A DNA stretch of 64,000 bases, taken from assembly GCA_030015575.1 (NCBI GenBank), contig JASDDO010000028.1, positions 27,259,154 to 27,323,153 on the forward strand, written 5' to 3'. The DNA comes from Agapanthus africanus (taxonomy: Eukaryota; Streptophyta; Magnoliopsida; Asparagales; Amaryllidaceae). How positions within the stretch are numbered: position 1 is the first letter of the stretch; each line of letters opens with the position of its first letter. A program made the position numbers and the translations under genes. The notes below the pieces were generated by a model. It saw only the letters and a program-made list of their open reading frames with translations, was not told the DNA's origin and did no database searches. Positions 10,587-21,806 of this stretch are shown here, one piece after another.

Positions 10587-11440
10587 ATATCATAGATAAA
10601 CATCACTATAAATTGGTCCAAGAATGGTGAAAAGATTCGGTTCATCAAGTCCATAAATATCGTCGGTGCATTCGTGACTCCGAATGTCATCACTAAATAC
10701 TCGTAATGTCCATATCGAGTTCGGAACGCAGTATTGCAAATATCCTCTGATTTAACTCGGACCTGATGATATCCGGATCGCTAATCCAGCTTCGAGAATA
10801 CTCTCGTGCCACTAAGCTGCTCGAACAATTCACCAATGCGAGGGATCGGGTACTTGTTCTTAATAGTCACCCGGTTTAATTCTCGATAATCGATGCGCAT
10901 TCTCCTTGTGCCATCTTTCTTCTTGACTAAAAGAACTGGAGCTCCCCAAGGTGAATTGCTGCTGCGAATCCAACCCTTCTCAAGTAATTCAGTAACCTGC
11001 TTCTTGACTTCTTCCAACTCCACTGATGTCATCGGATAGTACACCTTTGAGATTGGTGCTGCTCCAGGAACAAGATCAATCGCGAACTCCACATCTCGTT
11101 TTGGCGGTAAACCCGAGATGTCCTCAAACACGTCTATAAACTCTCGAACTACAGCTGGTGCTTCCTCCTTATTAACTTCCATCGATGAAAGAATATTGTT
11201 TGTTGGCCTAGTCCTAAACTCGACTGGCCCGACAGAACTGCTTTCTCCAGCAAAAACAAACTCCGGATGTCCGGGAATCTGGAAAATCACTTTCTTTGCC
11301 CTACTATCAATGTGAGCGTGAAAAGTGCCGTTTTCAACTCATAGCTCTCAGACTAGAGCTATTCTCCCTTCGGAATCGAAGACTAACCTCTGTTACTAGC
11401 CCGCCTCTGTTACAACTTCATAACTGCCGGTATCGGTCAC
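10587..11440 (-). pseudogene. pol: PR C-terminus and RT N-terminal half of element B1
   Basis: The minus strand reads a protease C-terminal block ([16 protein letters not shown]), a linker ([23 protein letters not shown]) and the RT fingers and palm ([20 protein letters not shown], then [19 protein letters not shown]). It then passes the palm to the catalytic block, which reads FIYDIL instead of the usual F/YIDD, so the first active-site aspartate is lost. Element A begins right after it. Upstream only a scrap of protease precedes, and there is no gag. The layout matches B2. Certainly a chromovirus-type RT; certainly not functional. Confidence 0.85.
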
Positions 11441-11881
11441 CAAGAAATCTGCAAAACATGAACTGGTAAGCAATGAAACTGAGAGAACCACGGTAATAAA
11501 ACGAACATGAAATAAGGAAATGAAACAAGACCAGGACTCCAAGTTACTTAAATAGAGTACCGCATTCTAACCATGCTGCAGTTCATAGTTACAATCACAT
11601 AACTCCGTTCAAGTCGCCCAAATCCTAGTATCAGAATCAAAGGAATAGGACAGAAGAAACAATAGGGAACCAAAAGAATTTCAACTCGAGATGCAAAGTT
11701 GTTTGCATATCATCAAGACGAGGGTCAAGAGAAAGATAAGATTCAAGAATCATGAGAAAAATGTGGCAGGACATGTTCCTAATTACAGGTTTTCTGATTC
11801 GTGTATTGGGTCCAATACCCAACTACAAAAAGAATCAAACCCGATTAACCTAAATCCTATGCTCTGATACCAAACAAACCC
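11441..11881 (-). other. Non-coding leader of element B1 (gag absent)
   Basis: The 440 bp between the protease remnant and the LTR are colinear with 39003-39440 of B2 and carry no gag. The primer-binding site GGTATCAGAGC lies next to the LTR. A TTTTGCAG tract just before the protease remnant resembles a splice acceptor. Confidence 0.6.
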
Positions 11882-12499
11882 TGTCACGCCCCGCTTCTCA
11901 GAGTGCGCTAAGATCGGCACGTGACAGAGCCAACCATGCTAACTGTGGCTAGAAAACATCCCTCCACAATCACATTACGGCTGTCTAGAAGATATCAAGA
12001 ACAGTAGAAATAAAATAAACTATCTAATACATGTCCATAAGCCAGAATAAACGAGTCAAGAAATAATATGCGGAAGCAATAAATCCAAGAAACAGTAACA
12101 TCTGGAAAGTACGGAAATAACTAAACTAACTGGATACTAACAGGATCCTCACTGCTCGGCCTGACGGCGGAAATACTCCTGATCAGCCGCGACAAAGGTA
12201 GAGGATCTGGGCCATGCAAAACCCAGACGTCAATGCGTCATAATATCAACAATAATATAATCAGGGGGTAGCAAGACATGCAGGCACGAGTATGAACAAT
12301 AATAAAGTAGAACAGTAACACGGATAAGGAACAATGAATGGTAAAAGCATATGTGATGTGCAGTGAGTAATCTGAACTAAGCTACTGGGTTAATTACTCT
12401 CAAGTCTTTGAAATCAATTTAATGAATCATCGATGTAACTCAATAGTATCCCGTGCATGCCCGGGACCACATTCCAGATTCTCGGACTGAAACCAAGAC
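11882..12499 (-). repeat. 5' LTR of element B1, first part
   Basis: On the + strand it starts TGTCACGCCCCGC, and it is the reverse complement of the end of the B2 LTR (about 38380-39002). It is broken at 12500 by C1. Confidence 0.85.
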
Positions 12500-14584
12500 T
12501 GTTGGATATAGTGCCCTCAAAGTCAATTATTGGATCGCAGGCACGTGATTGCAATGATTGCGGAGGACCTATACCGATATAACAGTCTTACTCGAGATGA
12601 TAGTATGCTATCTGGTCTGTCTTTATCATCATGTAGATGTTGATAGAGCCCATAGGATTCTTGCTTGACTACCAGCAGTATGATGGCGATCATATATGTG
12701 GGAACTGGGGTCTATAAGCACATCCTTAAAGTGTCCCTAGTTGTGGGAGTTTCGAGACAGGGCATCGATACTCCGGAGTAGACTAGTGTATACAGTCGAG
12801 ACCCCGACGAGGGGTGGTGGCCGGTCTCACAAGCCACTGGTGTCAGTTAGATCACCTAAGATGTATACAGGTGCTCATTGGGTTATGAGTACACCGGACA
12901 GGACTCGCCGGGAACTTGCTGGTTGGTATTATACCTAGCGTCAGATAGCAGTTCCATGGTGACATGTGTACAGGTTAGTTCATCGACCTGAGGTCGTCAT
13001 TTGTCTCGTGTGAGTTCCCACTGTACTTTGATTTATACCCTACCACGGTTCAAAGGAGTCGTGCAAACAAGTATTTTTTAGGTACAGTCCCGAGCCACAT
13101 GGAGGCAGTGAGCAGATCGTCGGGGATTCGTCTCTCCCGGTATTAGGGGTGAGATCGCGCTGTGTTTAGGAGAGCCATTACACGAAATCCCTGGCCAGGG
13201 TAATCGAGATTTACTGGAAGGTATTCCAGTAGTATCTCAGGGTGTTCTGGGCCGCTCTCTGACACGACTTATACCGCTATTGGGGGTCTGACGTTTACCA
13301 GCCCCCTAGGCCTATATGCGATACTCATAGACAACTGGACCGGACTGTATGGATATTGTCACTGTCAGGCTCAGTAGGGTTTATTGATGAGTTCGCTCGT
13401 CAGCTTCCCTTCCGATCAATACATAGGCAACCGTTACGTACAGCTAGTACCTCTGACGTGCTAGTGGTTATACCTAATGCCAGTGTGTTGATGAGTCATT
13501 AGAGTCCCCCACTGACAGTTTCCCAAGTTCGGGCGAAACGTTGTAGATGCCGCATGATTTTATGGCAGGGTTCGGAAAATGCACGTGCGTTTACGCACGT
13601 GTCATATTTCGGGCAGATAATACTGGTAGGCTTTGGTTTAAGCCGGATCCAAGTATTATACTATGTAGATATAATATCTCTGTCTCGGTTGTATTTGTAT
13701 TCGGTCGTAATACAAATGCGGGTATGTTTATACTGTTACAGGGTTATCCTGAAATTCGTTTCAGGATCACTTTTGGAAGTTGCCAGTTTTCAGTTTTCTA
13801 TCACCCGTATTTAAACATTCGGTTAAAGACGGATTTATCTTTTTCATTGGGTGAGTCATGGTTCTAGAAGTTTCTAGATTATAGTGACTAGGTTCATGTA
13901 TCATTCATTAGCATTAATTGTTCATTTAATGAAATGGTGATGTGTTATTATGAATCACCATTTTGCATTAAATGATTTTAGCGATTCATTCTTTGATGTT
14001 GTGTTATGATAAGTATCATTTCCTTATGGTCACCTCCTCCTCTCTTCCACACTCACCTCCCTCCTTCTATAGATGTGGCCGGCCCCTTGAGGGAAGAGAG
14101 AGGGCTGTTCATTTGATAAAAAGTGTATGAAATTTGCTTCATTGAAATTTCATAAGTTCATTTCTCATTTTCACCCGATCCAAAAGGCAACATCATTAAC
14201 CGTTCGTCCATAGCTTTGGACGTAACGAGACAAAGTGTTCTACTCATTCTCTACATCAATCTTGGTCATCTCTTTTAGCAAACTTGATGATCGAGTTGCC
14301 TCGGTTCAGAGGCGGGAGCCCGTTTAAAGATCCGTCGACGTGGTGCCACCTGGACGAGGAGACTGGAGATTCAGGAGGTCGGAGCAGCCGCAACAAAGCG
14401 TGAGATGATGGTTGAAGATCGAAGGACTCGGATCGTTCGGTATAACATTTCTACCCACTTTGTAGTTTGTTAGTTTAGCTTTAATGGCAGATCCGGGTTA
14501 TAGTATACGATAGCGCCTGTCGTAAAAGTTTTTGTTCCGCATTTGGCGTCTGTTAGACGGCCGGGACGCTACCGTGGACTTACA
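12500..14584 (+). repeat. 5' LTR of C1
   Basis: 2085 bp, TGTTGG...CTTACA. It includes a double G-box palindrome (13582-13601) and a weak TATA-like CTATAG near 14067. Differences from the 3' LTR are scattered through it, at a few percent by eye. The small reading frames inside are not conserved proteins. Confidence 0.9.
13582..13601. promoter_or_regulatory. Double G-box palindrome, C1 5' LTR
   Basis: CACGTGCGTTTACGCACGTG: 9-bp inverted arms around TT, each containing a CACGTG G-box. The same 20 bases occur at the same place in all four C-family LTRs. Confidence 0.7.
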
Positions 14585-17500
14585 GTGGTATCAGAGCCTC
14601 ACCATTAAGCTATACTAACTTATGCTAACACGTTTAAAACATCGATCGAATTGAATTTCAAAAATCGCAATTTTCTGTACAAAAGTTTCTGTCGTTTTTT
14701 AAAAGGGTCTAAAAATTATTTTACATATCACAGAAAACAGAGCAGGCTTTTTTAAGCAAACTGTGCAAATTTGGTCACGTGATCCTACAGTGTCGCCGTG
14801 GATCCGCGGTCAAAGCTAGGGTTTGACCGCGCATCCGCTGCCGTTTTATAGGAACAGTGAATCAAATTTGCACAGGGTCTTCTTCACAGTGAATTGTGGT
14901 TTCTGAAAAATTTATTTTGGGCCCAGATTTTATTACTGTACACCAGATGTACGTGGGGTCCACTTCGGGAAATTTTGTCGATCGAAATTTTAAACTTATT
15001 AGTATGCAGTACTTATATTATATCTCCGATCGGGAATGTCATTCGAGCGGTAAATTGCGTCTAATTGCTATAGTCCTTTTAGACGGATTTGTGAACGTGA
15101 CATTCGCGTTGATGTTCTGTGTTGTGCTGTGATGTTGCGGATTTGTCGTAGTGGATAGCAGTGTGCAATGGTAGTGCTGTTTGGATTTATTTGTACATTT
15201 GATATTGCGGGGCGAGCGTCCAACATGTGGACTGCCGTCACTGCCTGTTTGTATATTATTCTTTTGGGGCACGACCGGGATGAGGTCGATATACCCGTTG
15301 TATATATTTTTATTTCTGTACTAAGATTACCCCGCGACGGAGTGCACGGATAGCCGGGTTCTGGAGGGCAACGGGTCCGTATCTCATGGCTTTGAGAGGC
15401 AGAGGGGCCTTACTCTAGAATTGGCAGACTATTCGCCGCACTCGTTAGGGGTACAGGTTGACCCAAGGAGGGGTACTCAAGTTACCGGATTCCGTGAAGT
15501 GCTAGGTGGTCCATTCACTTTGCTGTAGGGGGCTGCCTCGCTTAAGGTTTTGGCGGGTAACTTGCTGCATCCGTAGGGGTCTAGGTTTCATTGCACAGGC
15601 TATCCACATGACCAGGGGAACGTCGGGTTTCAGTAGCGGCTCTGTGAAACCCGGGGATCCCAGATTATCTGTATTGTTCTGTGATGCTTATTACTTTTCT
15701 GTAATGTTGCATTTATCATGCCTGGAGCGATTATTATATATATGTATATATACTAGTAGATGTTGTATATGTTTTGCACCCGCGCTAGCCCAGTCCCCGC
15801 TCTGTCGTTAGTTAAGTAACCTAACGAGTGATGACGGGACCCAGTGACGAATGCGAATGGCATATACGTGCATTATATTTTCGTTCTTTTCTGGTGTGAT
15901 TGATTGACGGGACTGCATTGATTCTTATCAATGCAAGGATAAAACAAACCTATATTTGATGTTGTTGGAACAAATTTTAAAAAAGAGTTATTACAAAGAC
16001 GTTTGCTTTTGTTATGCACAGTGGTATTCGGTTATGAATATCCAGCACCTCATTCGACGAGGCAAGGGCCGAGATCCCTTCACCGGGAGTGACCCCTTGG
16101 GCAGAAGTTTGCGTCAGGGTAATAACTTCAATATAGTCGATCACAAGTTGCTTTGTATCGCGGTATTCAGTTAGAATATCCTGCACCTCATTCCACGAGG
16201 AAAGAGCCGAGATCCCTTCACCGGGAGTGACCTCTTTAGCAAAGGTTTTCGCCACTATATTTTATAAAAAGCTATCAGGTTCTTTCAACGAGATCAAGTT
16301 CATTACGTTAAAGGTTTTTCGCAAAAAACCAGCCGTAATCCTCCGTCATTTCTTATGGATGGTCAGTAGTATTCAAGCTATGTTTGTTGGCCTACGTCAA
16401 GGCATAGTGTTTGGTAGCTGCTGGGTATTCATTTGTTGCATAGATAGATGCATTAGTTTAGGACAGACGTACAGCCTTGTTGGCCTACGTCAAGGGCATG
16501 TACGATGACCTAAATTAATCAGGACAACGACGGGTAGAACTTGATTTGTTGGCCTACGATTTGTTGGCCTACGTCAAGGTCATAAGAGCATGGGATAAAA
16601 ATTACATCGGGAGTTTCAAACATACAGGAAACTTGCCAGACTTGCGCATACCTTCTGGAGTGTGATAACTTGAGTGGCTTCCATCAAGTTATCATGCGAT
16701 GATAGTTGGATCCCGATTCTCACTGATGAGTTGGTTTACTCTTCGGGTGATCCCGACTAATTCTTCTTTCAGGTTTGGAGGAGAATTTGATATTACAGTG
16801 GGAGGTTTTCTAATTAGATAAAGTGATAACCATTCTGATCTAGATTAGAGTGCATGCAGAGAGTTTCTTTTCTCTCTCTCTCTTTGGCAGCGACCTTTGA
16901 CCGACCCTAGACTATGACTCCGTGATCAAGTTGACCGAACCTTCTTAAAATACTGGCTTTTGGATTGTCTAAAGTTGCATAAGTTATTGTCGCTCCTTCT
17001 TTTACCCTTTGTATTTCTCAGAACACCCCGTATTATTACAGATATCCACTTCCATTGGATATATCCATCGTATGGTTATATACGAACTCGGAGGATTTCT
17101 TCGAGGATGAATCCAGGTTCAGGAGAAATATAATTGGTTTATTCAGTTGTCTTCTATTATCACCGTCTCTCAGGTTGCGAGGGCTCCTTGGTTTAGGAGA
17201 GTACACCTATTACGCTTATTGGATAGTCTTATTCCAAATCATAGGCAGGTACCGAAAGGTAGGAAATGAAGAAAACCAATTAGCCTAAGTAGGGTGTACA
17301 GAAGGTAACGACTAAAGACAAAATAAAGGGATTTGGAGAGATGGCAATGAAAAATACGGTTGAAATCATGAATTGGATTATGGGAGGGGCATTACTATAG
17401 AATACCAGGATACCCCTTCGAAACATTTTCATGTTTCAGTTACACTGTGCATTGTTAATTGTAAACTGATTTCCCAATTAAACCCTTGCTCCAGGATATG

Positions 17501-19150
17501 TATTTATCAGGTATGCTTCTCACATCTGTATGGTTTTACAGATGAAGAGTGGGAGTAAGTTATTGGGAATTAGGTAATCATCCTCATTATATCGGAATTC
17601 GTTATAATTGGTGATATTTGAGGAAATCGCCTGGGTACAGTTTTCAACCTACAATGCACAGGTTTTGAGTTATTCAACTTAGCGGACTTATACAGAGTAT
17701 TGTATGTTGTCCAGTGTCCATCAGGACAAAGGGGTTGGTCCTCGTACTATGTTCTATTTACTTGTGACTTCTCTAGTTTTTAGACAAGTGTTTCGTAGAA
17801 ATACAATGTCTAAGTTTTGAGAAGTTGTGAGTATAGGAATAAAGTAGAGAACCAGGTGTCGCAAGTATCGGGATTCTTCAAAGAAATCGAAGATGTAGAT
17901 TCTTGTGATTGGTATTCAGTTGATAATAATGGTTTTGAGAAACTTGTTTCTCTTTCAGGTTACTCATAATTGGATGGATTCCTAAGTTGAGTAATGCTGA
18001 TTAGCCTCTCTCCATTAAGTTGATATGCACTGGAGACAGCTGCATGATTAGAATCTGGTTCCAATTAAATAAGTGCCAAAGTTTCTATATTGGATATAGA
18101 ATGGTTCATATCTTAACGATGTTAAGGTACGGGGAGTTGTCCAGCTTATGCTTAAAACCAGACACTGGATAACTCAAGGCACGTTTCTGTAATGGCAGTT
18201 TGTGGGTTAACCCTGGCTTTGACGAGGGTTGATTTTCTACCATCTGAAAGATCAATAGTGATATTGTTCTTGACTCGCCACAGTTTTAATAAAATGGATT
18301 TTTTTTTTCAGAAAACAGTAGTGGGAGTATGGTAGAACTGGAAGTGATTCCAGAACCGTAAACGATTATGGAAAATTTAATAGGACCTATATATTCAATC
18401 AGGTTTGACATTCCATTAGCCACTCCGCAGATATGGTGGGTAACCTCAGACTCCCGAGAGGTACTCAGGTAGCCTCAAGGACGGTGACAGGGAGGTTCTT
18501 GTTTACCCAGACTTGACACTACTGTTGTTCCAGACTATGAGACCCGGTAGGAGGATATGTATAGCGTCGTTCTAAACTAGCTTTAGAAGTATACGTATAT
18601 ATTATTCTGCCAGAGGGTTGTCGTAGTCAGTGGGAGCAGCGGAAGCATAGTGAGCAAGTAGCTTATGTCTATTTATAGGCTTGAGCAAATATAGCGGAGA
18701 TAAGATCATCTAATTTTTGATGTGATAGTCATGGGTTTGACTTCATCAGAATAGGGGATGGATCTGTTAAGAAGGTAGTAGGGTGTGATGTCATGGTATT
18801 TGGATGACATACATAGAGTAGAAAGTAAAAATCCTATACTACAATCGGTTGTACTGTGGTCGTCACACAGTTGTTTCTCCACAAAAGATATGGATATAAT
18901 ATCTGACATTCTGGTTACTAGATCTATGGTTTTAGATCTAGATTTGGGTAGTTTCCCAATGTGGTTACTTTGACAGTATTCTAATAGTATTTTAGAATAG
19001 ATGACTCCTGGCATGGTGGTGTACCTGCAGTTGATGGAGTCACCCTCTCTAAAGGTGTCTTACAGACTGAAAAGGAGAGGGATGTGCATGATTGGCAGAT
19101 CACTTGCTTAGGCAATTGAGTCAATCGTGAGATGACAAGTACCACACCAG
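14585..19150 (+). other. C1 interior, non-coding (decayed Copia)
   Basis: The primer-binding site is at 14586-14598. No coding frame over about 100 codons is conserved. A direct repeat of about 140 bp (from 16022 and 16162: GGTATTC...CACCTCATTC) and several copies of TTGTTGGCCTACGTCAAGG (16386, 16480 and 16557-16579) are seen. The whole stretch is colinear with the C2 interior. Confidence 0.75.
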
Positions 19151-19722
19151 ATGTTGTTTTTGCACTAGATGCGATAAGTTTATATTAATCCAATCCTAAA
19201 GAAACATAAGGAAGCAGTTTTAAGTACATGTTCTACGGATTTGATGACGGCGGCCTCCTTCGGGAGACGGTTATCATTCCAGGCTTCAAAAGTGACATGG
19301 ATGACAGAGTGATTGTCAGAGTTATAGTTTTCCATCTGAAAAGAGACGGTATTATGGACATGTGGTCCAAGAGGATACTGTGGGAGGCATGGTGCTGGAT
19401 ACTGATTAGGTTCAGTGATCAATACAGTCTAAGAAGTTTGGATTTGGAGTTCATTAATGAACCAAGTCCCATCAGATATCCAGACATATTCTAAGACATG
19501 TATTACTCAATTCGGGAGATGGTTTTCTCCGCGAACTTGAGATAAAGAGAGACATAGAAAGAAACATCGGGGAGAATCCACTCACTGAGGCTATTTCTCG
19601 AACACAATAGTTTTACAAAAGGGCTTTGTGAAACTGATTAGTAAAGGAGTTGGATGTTCGGTATCACACGAGCTGTGAGTATGCGACATCGCAATAATTA
19701 GCCTTAAGTGCAAGTAGGAGAT
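19151..19722 (+). pseudogene. Decayed Copia RT/RNase H end in C1
   Basis: With stops and frameshifts, the stretch reads like the C-terminus of Copia pol: TPDVVFAL...SNP (the RPD(V/I)xxA...SNP region), then GFKSDMDD (as DASFxxDxDD of RNase H), then SPIRYPDIF in place of the RSHQxSKHI block. It is followed by the polypurine tract. Lesions are largely shared with C2, so the decay predates both insertions. Confidence 0.7.
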
Positions 19723-21806
19723 TGTTGGATATAGTGCCCTCAAAGTCAATTATTGGATCGCAGGCACGTGATTGCAATGATTGCGGAGGACCTATACCGA
19801 TATAGCAGTCTTACTCGAGATGATAGTATGTTATCTGGTCTGTCTTTATCATCATGTAGATGTTGATAGAGCTCATAGGATTCTTGCTTGACTACCAGCA
19901 GTATGATGGCGATCATATATGTGGGAGCTGGGGTCTATAAGCACATCCTTAAAGTGTCCCTAGTCATGGGAGTTTCGAGACAGGGCATCGATACTCCGGA
20001 GTAGACTAGTGTATACAGTCGAGACCCCGACGAGGGGCGGTGGCCGGTCTCACAAGCCACTGGTGTCAATTGGATCACCTAAGATGTATACAGGTGCTCA
20101 TTGGGTTATGAGTACACCGGACAAGACTCGCCGGGAACTTGCTGGTTGGTATTATACCTAGCGTCAGATAGCAGTTCCCTGGTGACATGTATACAGGTTA
20201 GATCATTGACCTGAGGTCATCATTTGTCTCGTGTGAGTTCCCATTGTACTTGATTTATACCCTACCACGGGTCAAAGGAGTCGTGCAAACAGGTATTTTT
20301 TGGGTACAGTCCCGAGCCACATGGAGGCAGTGAGCAGATCGTCGGGGATTCGTCTCTCCCGGTATTGGGGGTGAGATCGCGCTGTGTTTAGGAGAGCCAT
20401 TACACGAAATCCCTGGCCAGGGTAATCGAGATTTACTGGAAGGTATTCCAGTAGTATCTCAGAGTGTTCTGGGCTGCTCTCTGACACGACTTATACCGCT
20501 ATTGGGGGTCTGACGTTTACTGGCCCCCTAGGCCCTATATGCGATACTTATAGACGAATGGACCGGACTGTATGGATATTGTCACTGTCAGGCTCAGTAG
20601 GGTTTATTGATGAGTTCGCTCATCAGCTTCCCTTCCGATCAATACATAGGAAACCGTTACGTACAACTAATACCTCTGACGTGCTAGTGGTTATACCCAG
20701 TGCCAGTGTGTTGATGAGTCATTAGAGTCCCCCACTGACAGTTTCCCAAGTTCGGGCGAAACGTTGTAGATGCCGTATGATTTTATGGCAGGGTTCGGAA
20801 AATGCACGTGCGTTTACGCACGTGTCATATTTCGGGCAGATAATACTGGTAGGCTTTGGTTTAAGCCGGATCCAAGTATTATACTTTGTAGATATAATAT
20901 CTCTGTCTCGGTTGTATTTGTATTCGGTCGTAATACAAATATGGGTATGTTTATACTGTTATGGGGTTATCCTGAAATTCGTTTCAGGATCACTTTTGGA
21001 AGTTGCCAGTTTCCAGTTTTCTATCACCCGTATTTAAACATTCGGTTAAAGACGGATTTATCTTTTTCATTGGGTGAGTCATGGTTCTAGAAGTTTCTAG
21101 ATTATGGTGACTAGGTTCATGTATCATTCATTAGCATTAATTGTTCATTTAATGAAATGGTGATGTATTATTATGAATCACCATTTTGCATTAAATGATT
21201 TTAGTGATTCATTCTTTGATGTTGTGTTATGATAAGTATCATTTCCTTATGGTCACCTCCTCCTCTCTCCTACACTCACCTCCCTCCTTCTATAGATGTG
21301 GCCGGCCCCTTGAGGGAAGAGAGAGGGCTGTTCATTTGATAAAAAGTGTATGAAATTTGCTTCATGGAAGTTTCATAAGTTCATTTCTCATTTTCACCCG
21401 ATCCAAAAGGCAACTTCATTAACCGTTCGTCCATAGCTTTGGACGTAACGAGACAAAGTGTTCTACTCGTTCTCTACATCAATCTTGGTCATCTCTTTTA
21501 GCAAACTTGATGATCGAGTTGCCTCGGTTCAGAGGCGGGAGCCCGTTTAAAGATCCGTCGACGTGGTGCCACCTGGATGAGGAGACTGGAGATTCAGGAG
21601 ATCGGAGCAGCCGCAACAAAGCGTGGGATGATGGTTGAAGACCGAAGGACTCGGATCGTTCGGTATAACATTTCTACCCACTTTGTAGTTTGTTAGTTTA
21701 GCTTTAATGGCAGATCCGGGTTATAGTATACGATAACGCCAGCTAAAAAGTTTTTGTTCTGCATTTGGTGTCTGTTAGACGGCCGGGGCGCTACCGTGGA
21801 CTTACA
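19723..21806 (+). repeat. 3' LTR of C1
   Basis: 2084 bp, starting TGTTGG right after GTAGGAGAT and ending CTTACA. The palindrome CACGTGCGTTTACGCACGTG lies at 20805-20824. Confidence 0.9.

Larger units (their letters stand above)
12500..21806 (+). mobile_element. Element C1: Copia-derived non-autonomous LTR retrotransposon
   Basis: Two direct LTRs (12500-14584 and 19723-21806, 2085 and 2084 bp) begin TGTTGGATATAG and end GACTTACA. A perfect initiator-Met primer-binding site TGGTATCAGAGCC follows the 5' LTR, and a polypurine tract GCAAGTAGGAGAT precedes the 3' LTR. The 5.1-kb interior has no long reading frame; only decayed Copia RT/RNase H is readable at its 3' end. It lies inside the B1 LTR. 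Flanks AAGAC (12495-12499) and GAGAT (21807-21811) do not match. By architecture it is a LARD-like element. Confidence 0.9.

Noticed and set aside
13547..13867. 106-codon frame that recurs at 20770-21090
   Set aside because: It recurs because it lies in the two LTR copies of C1. It covers the palindrome, changes in C2 and matches no family.
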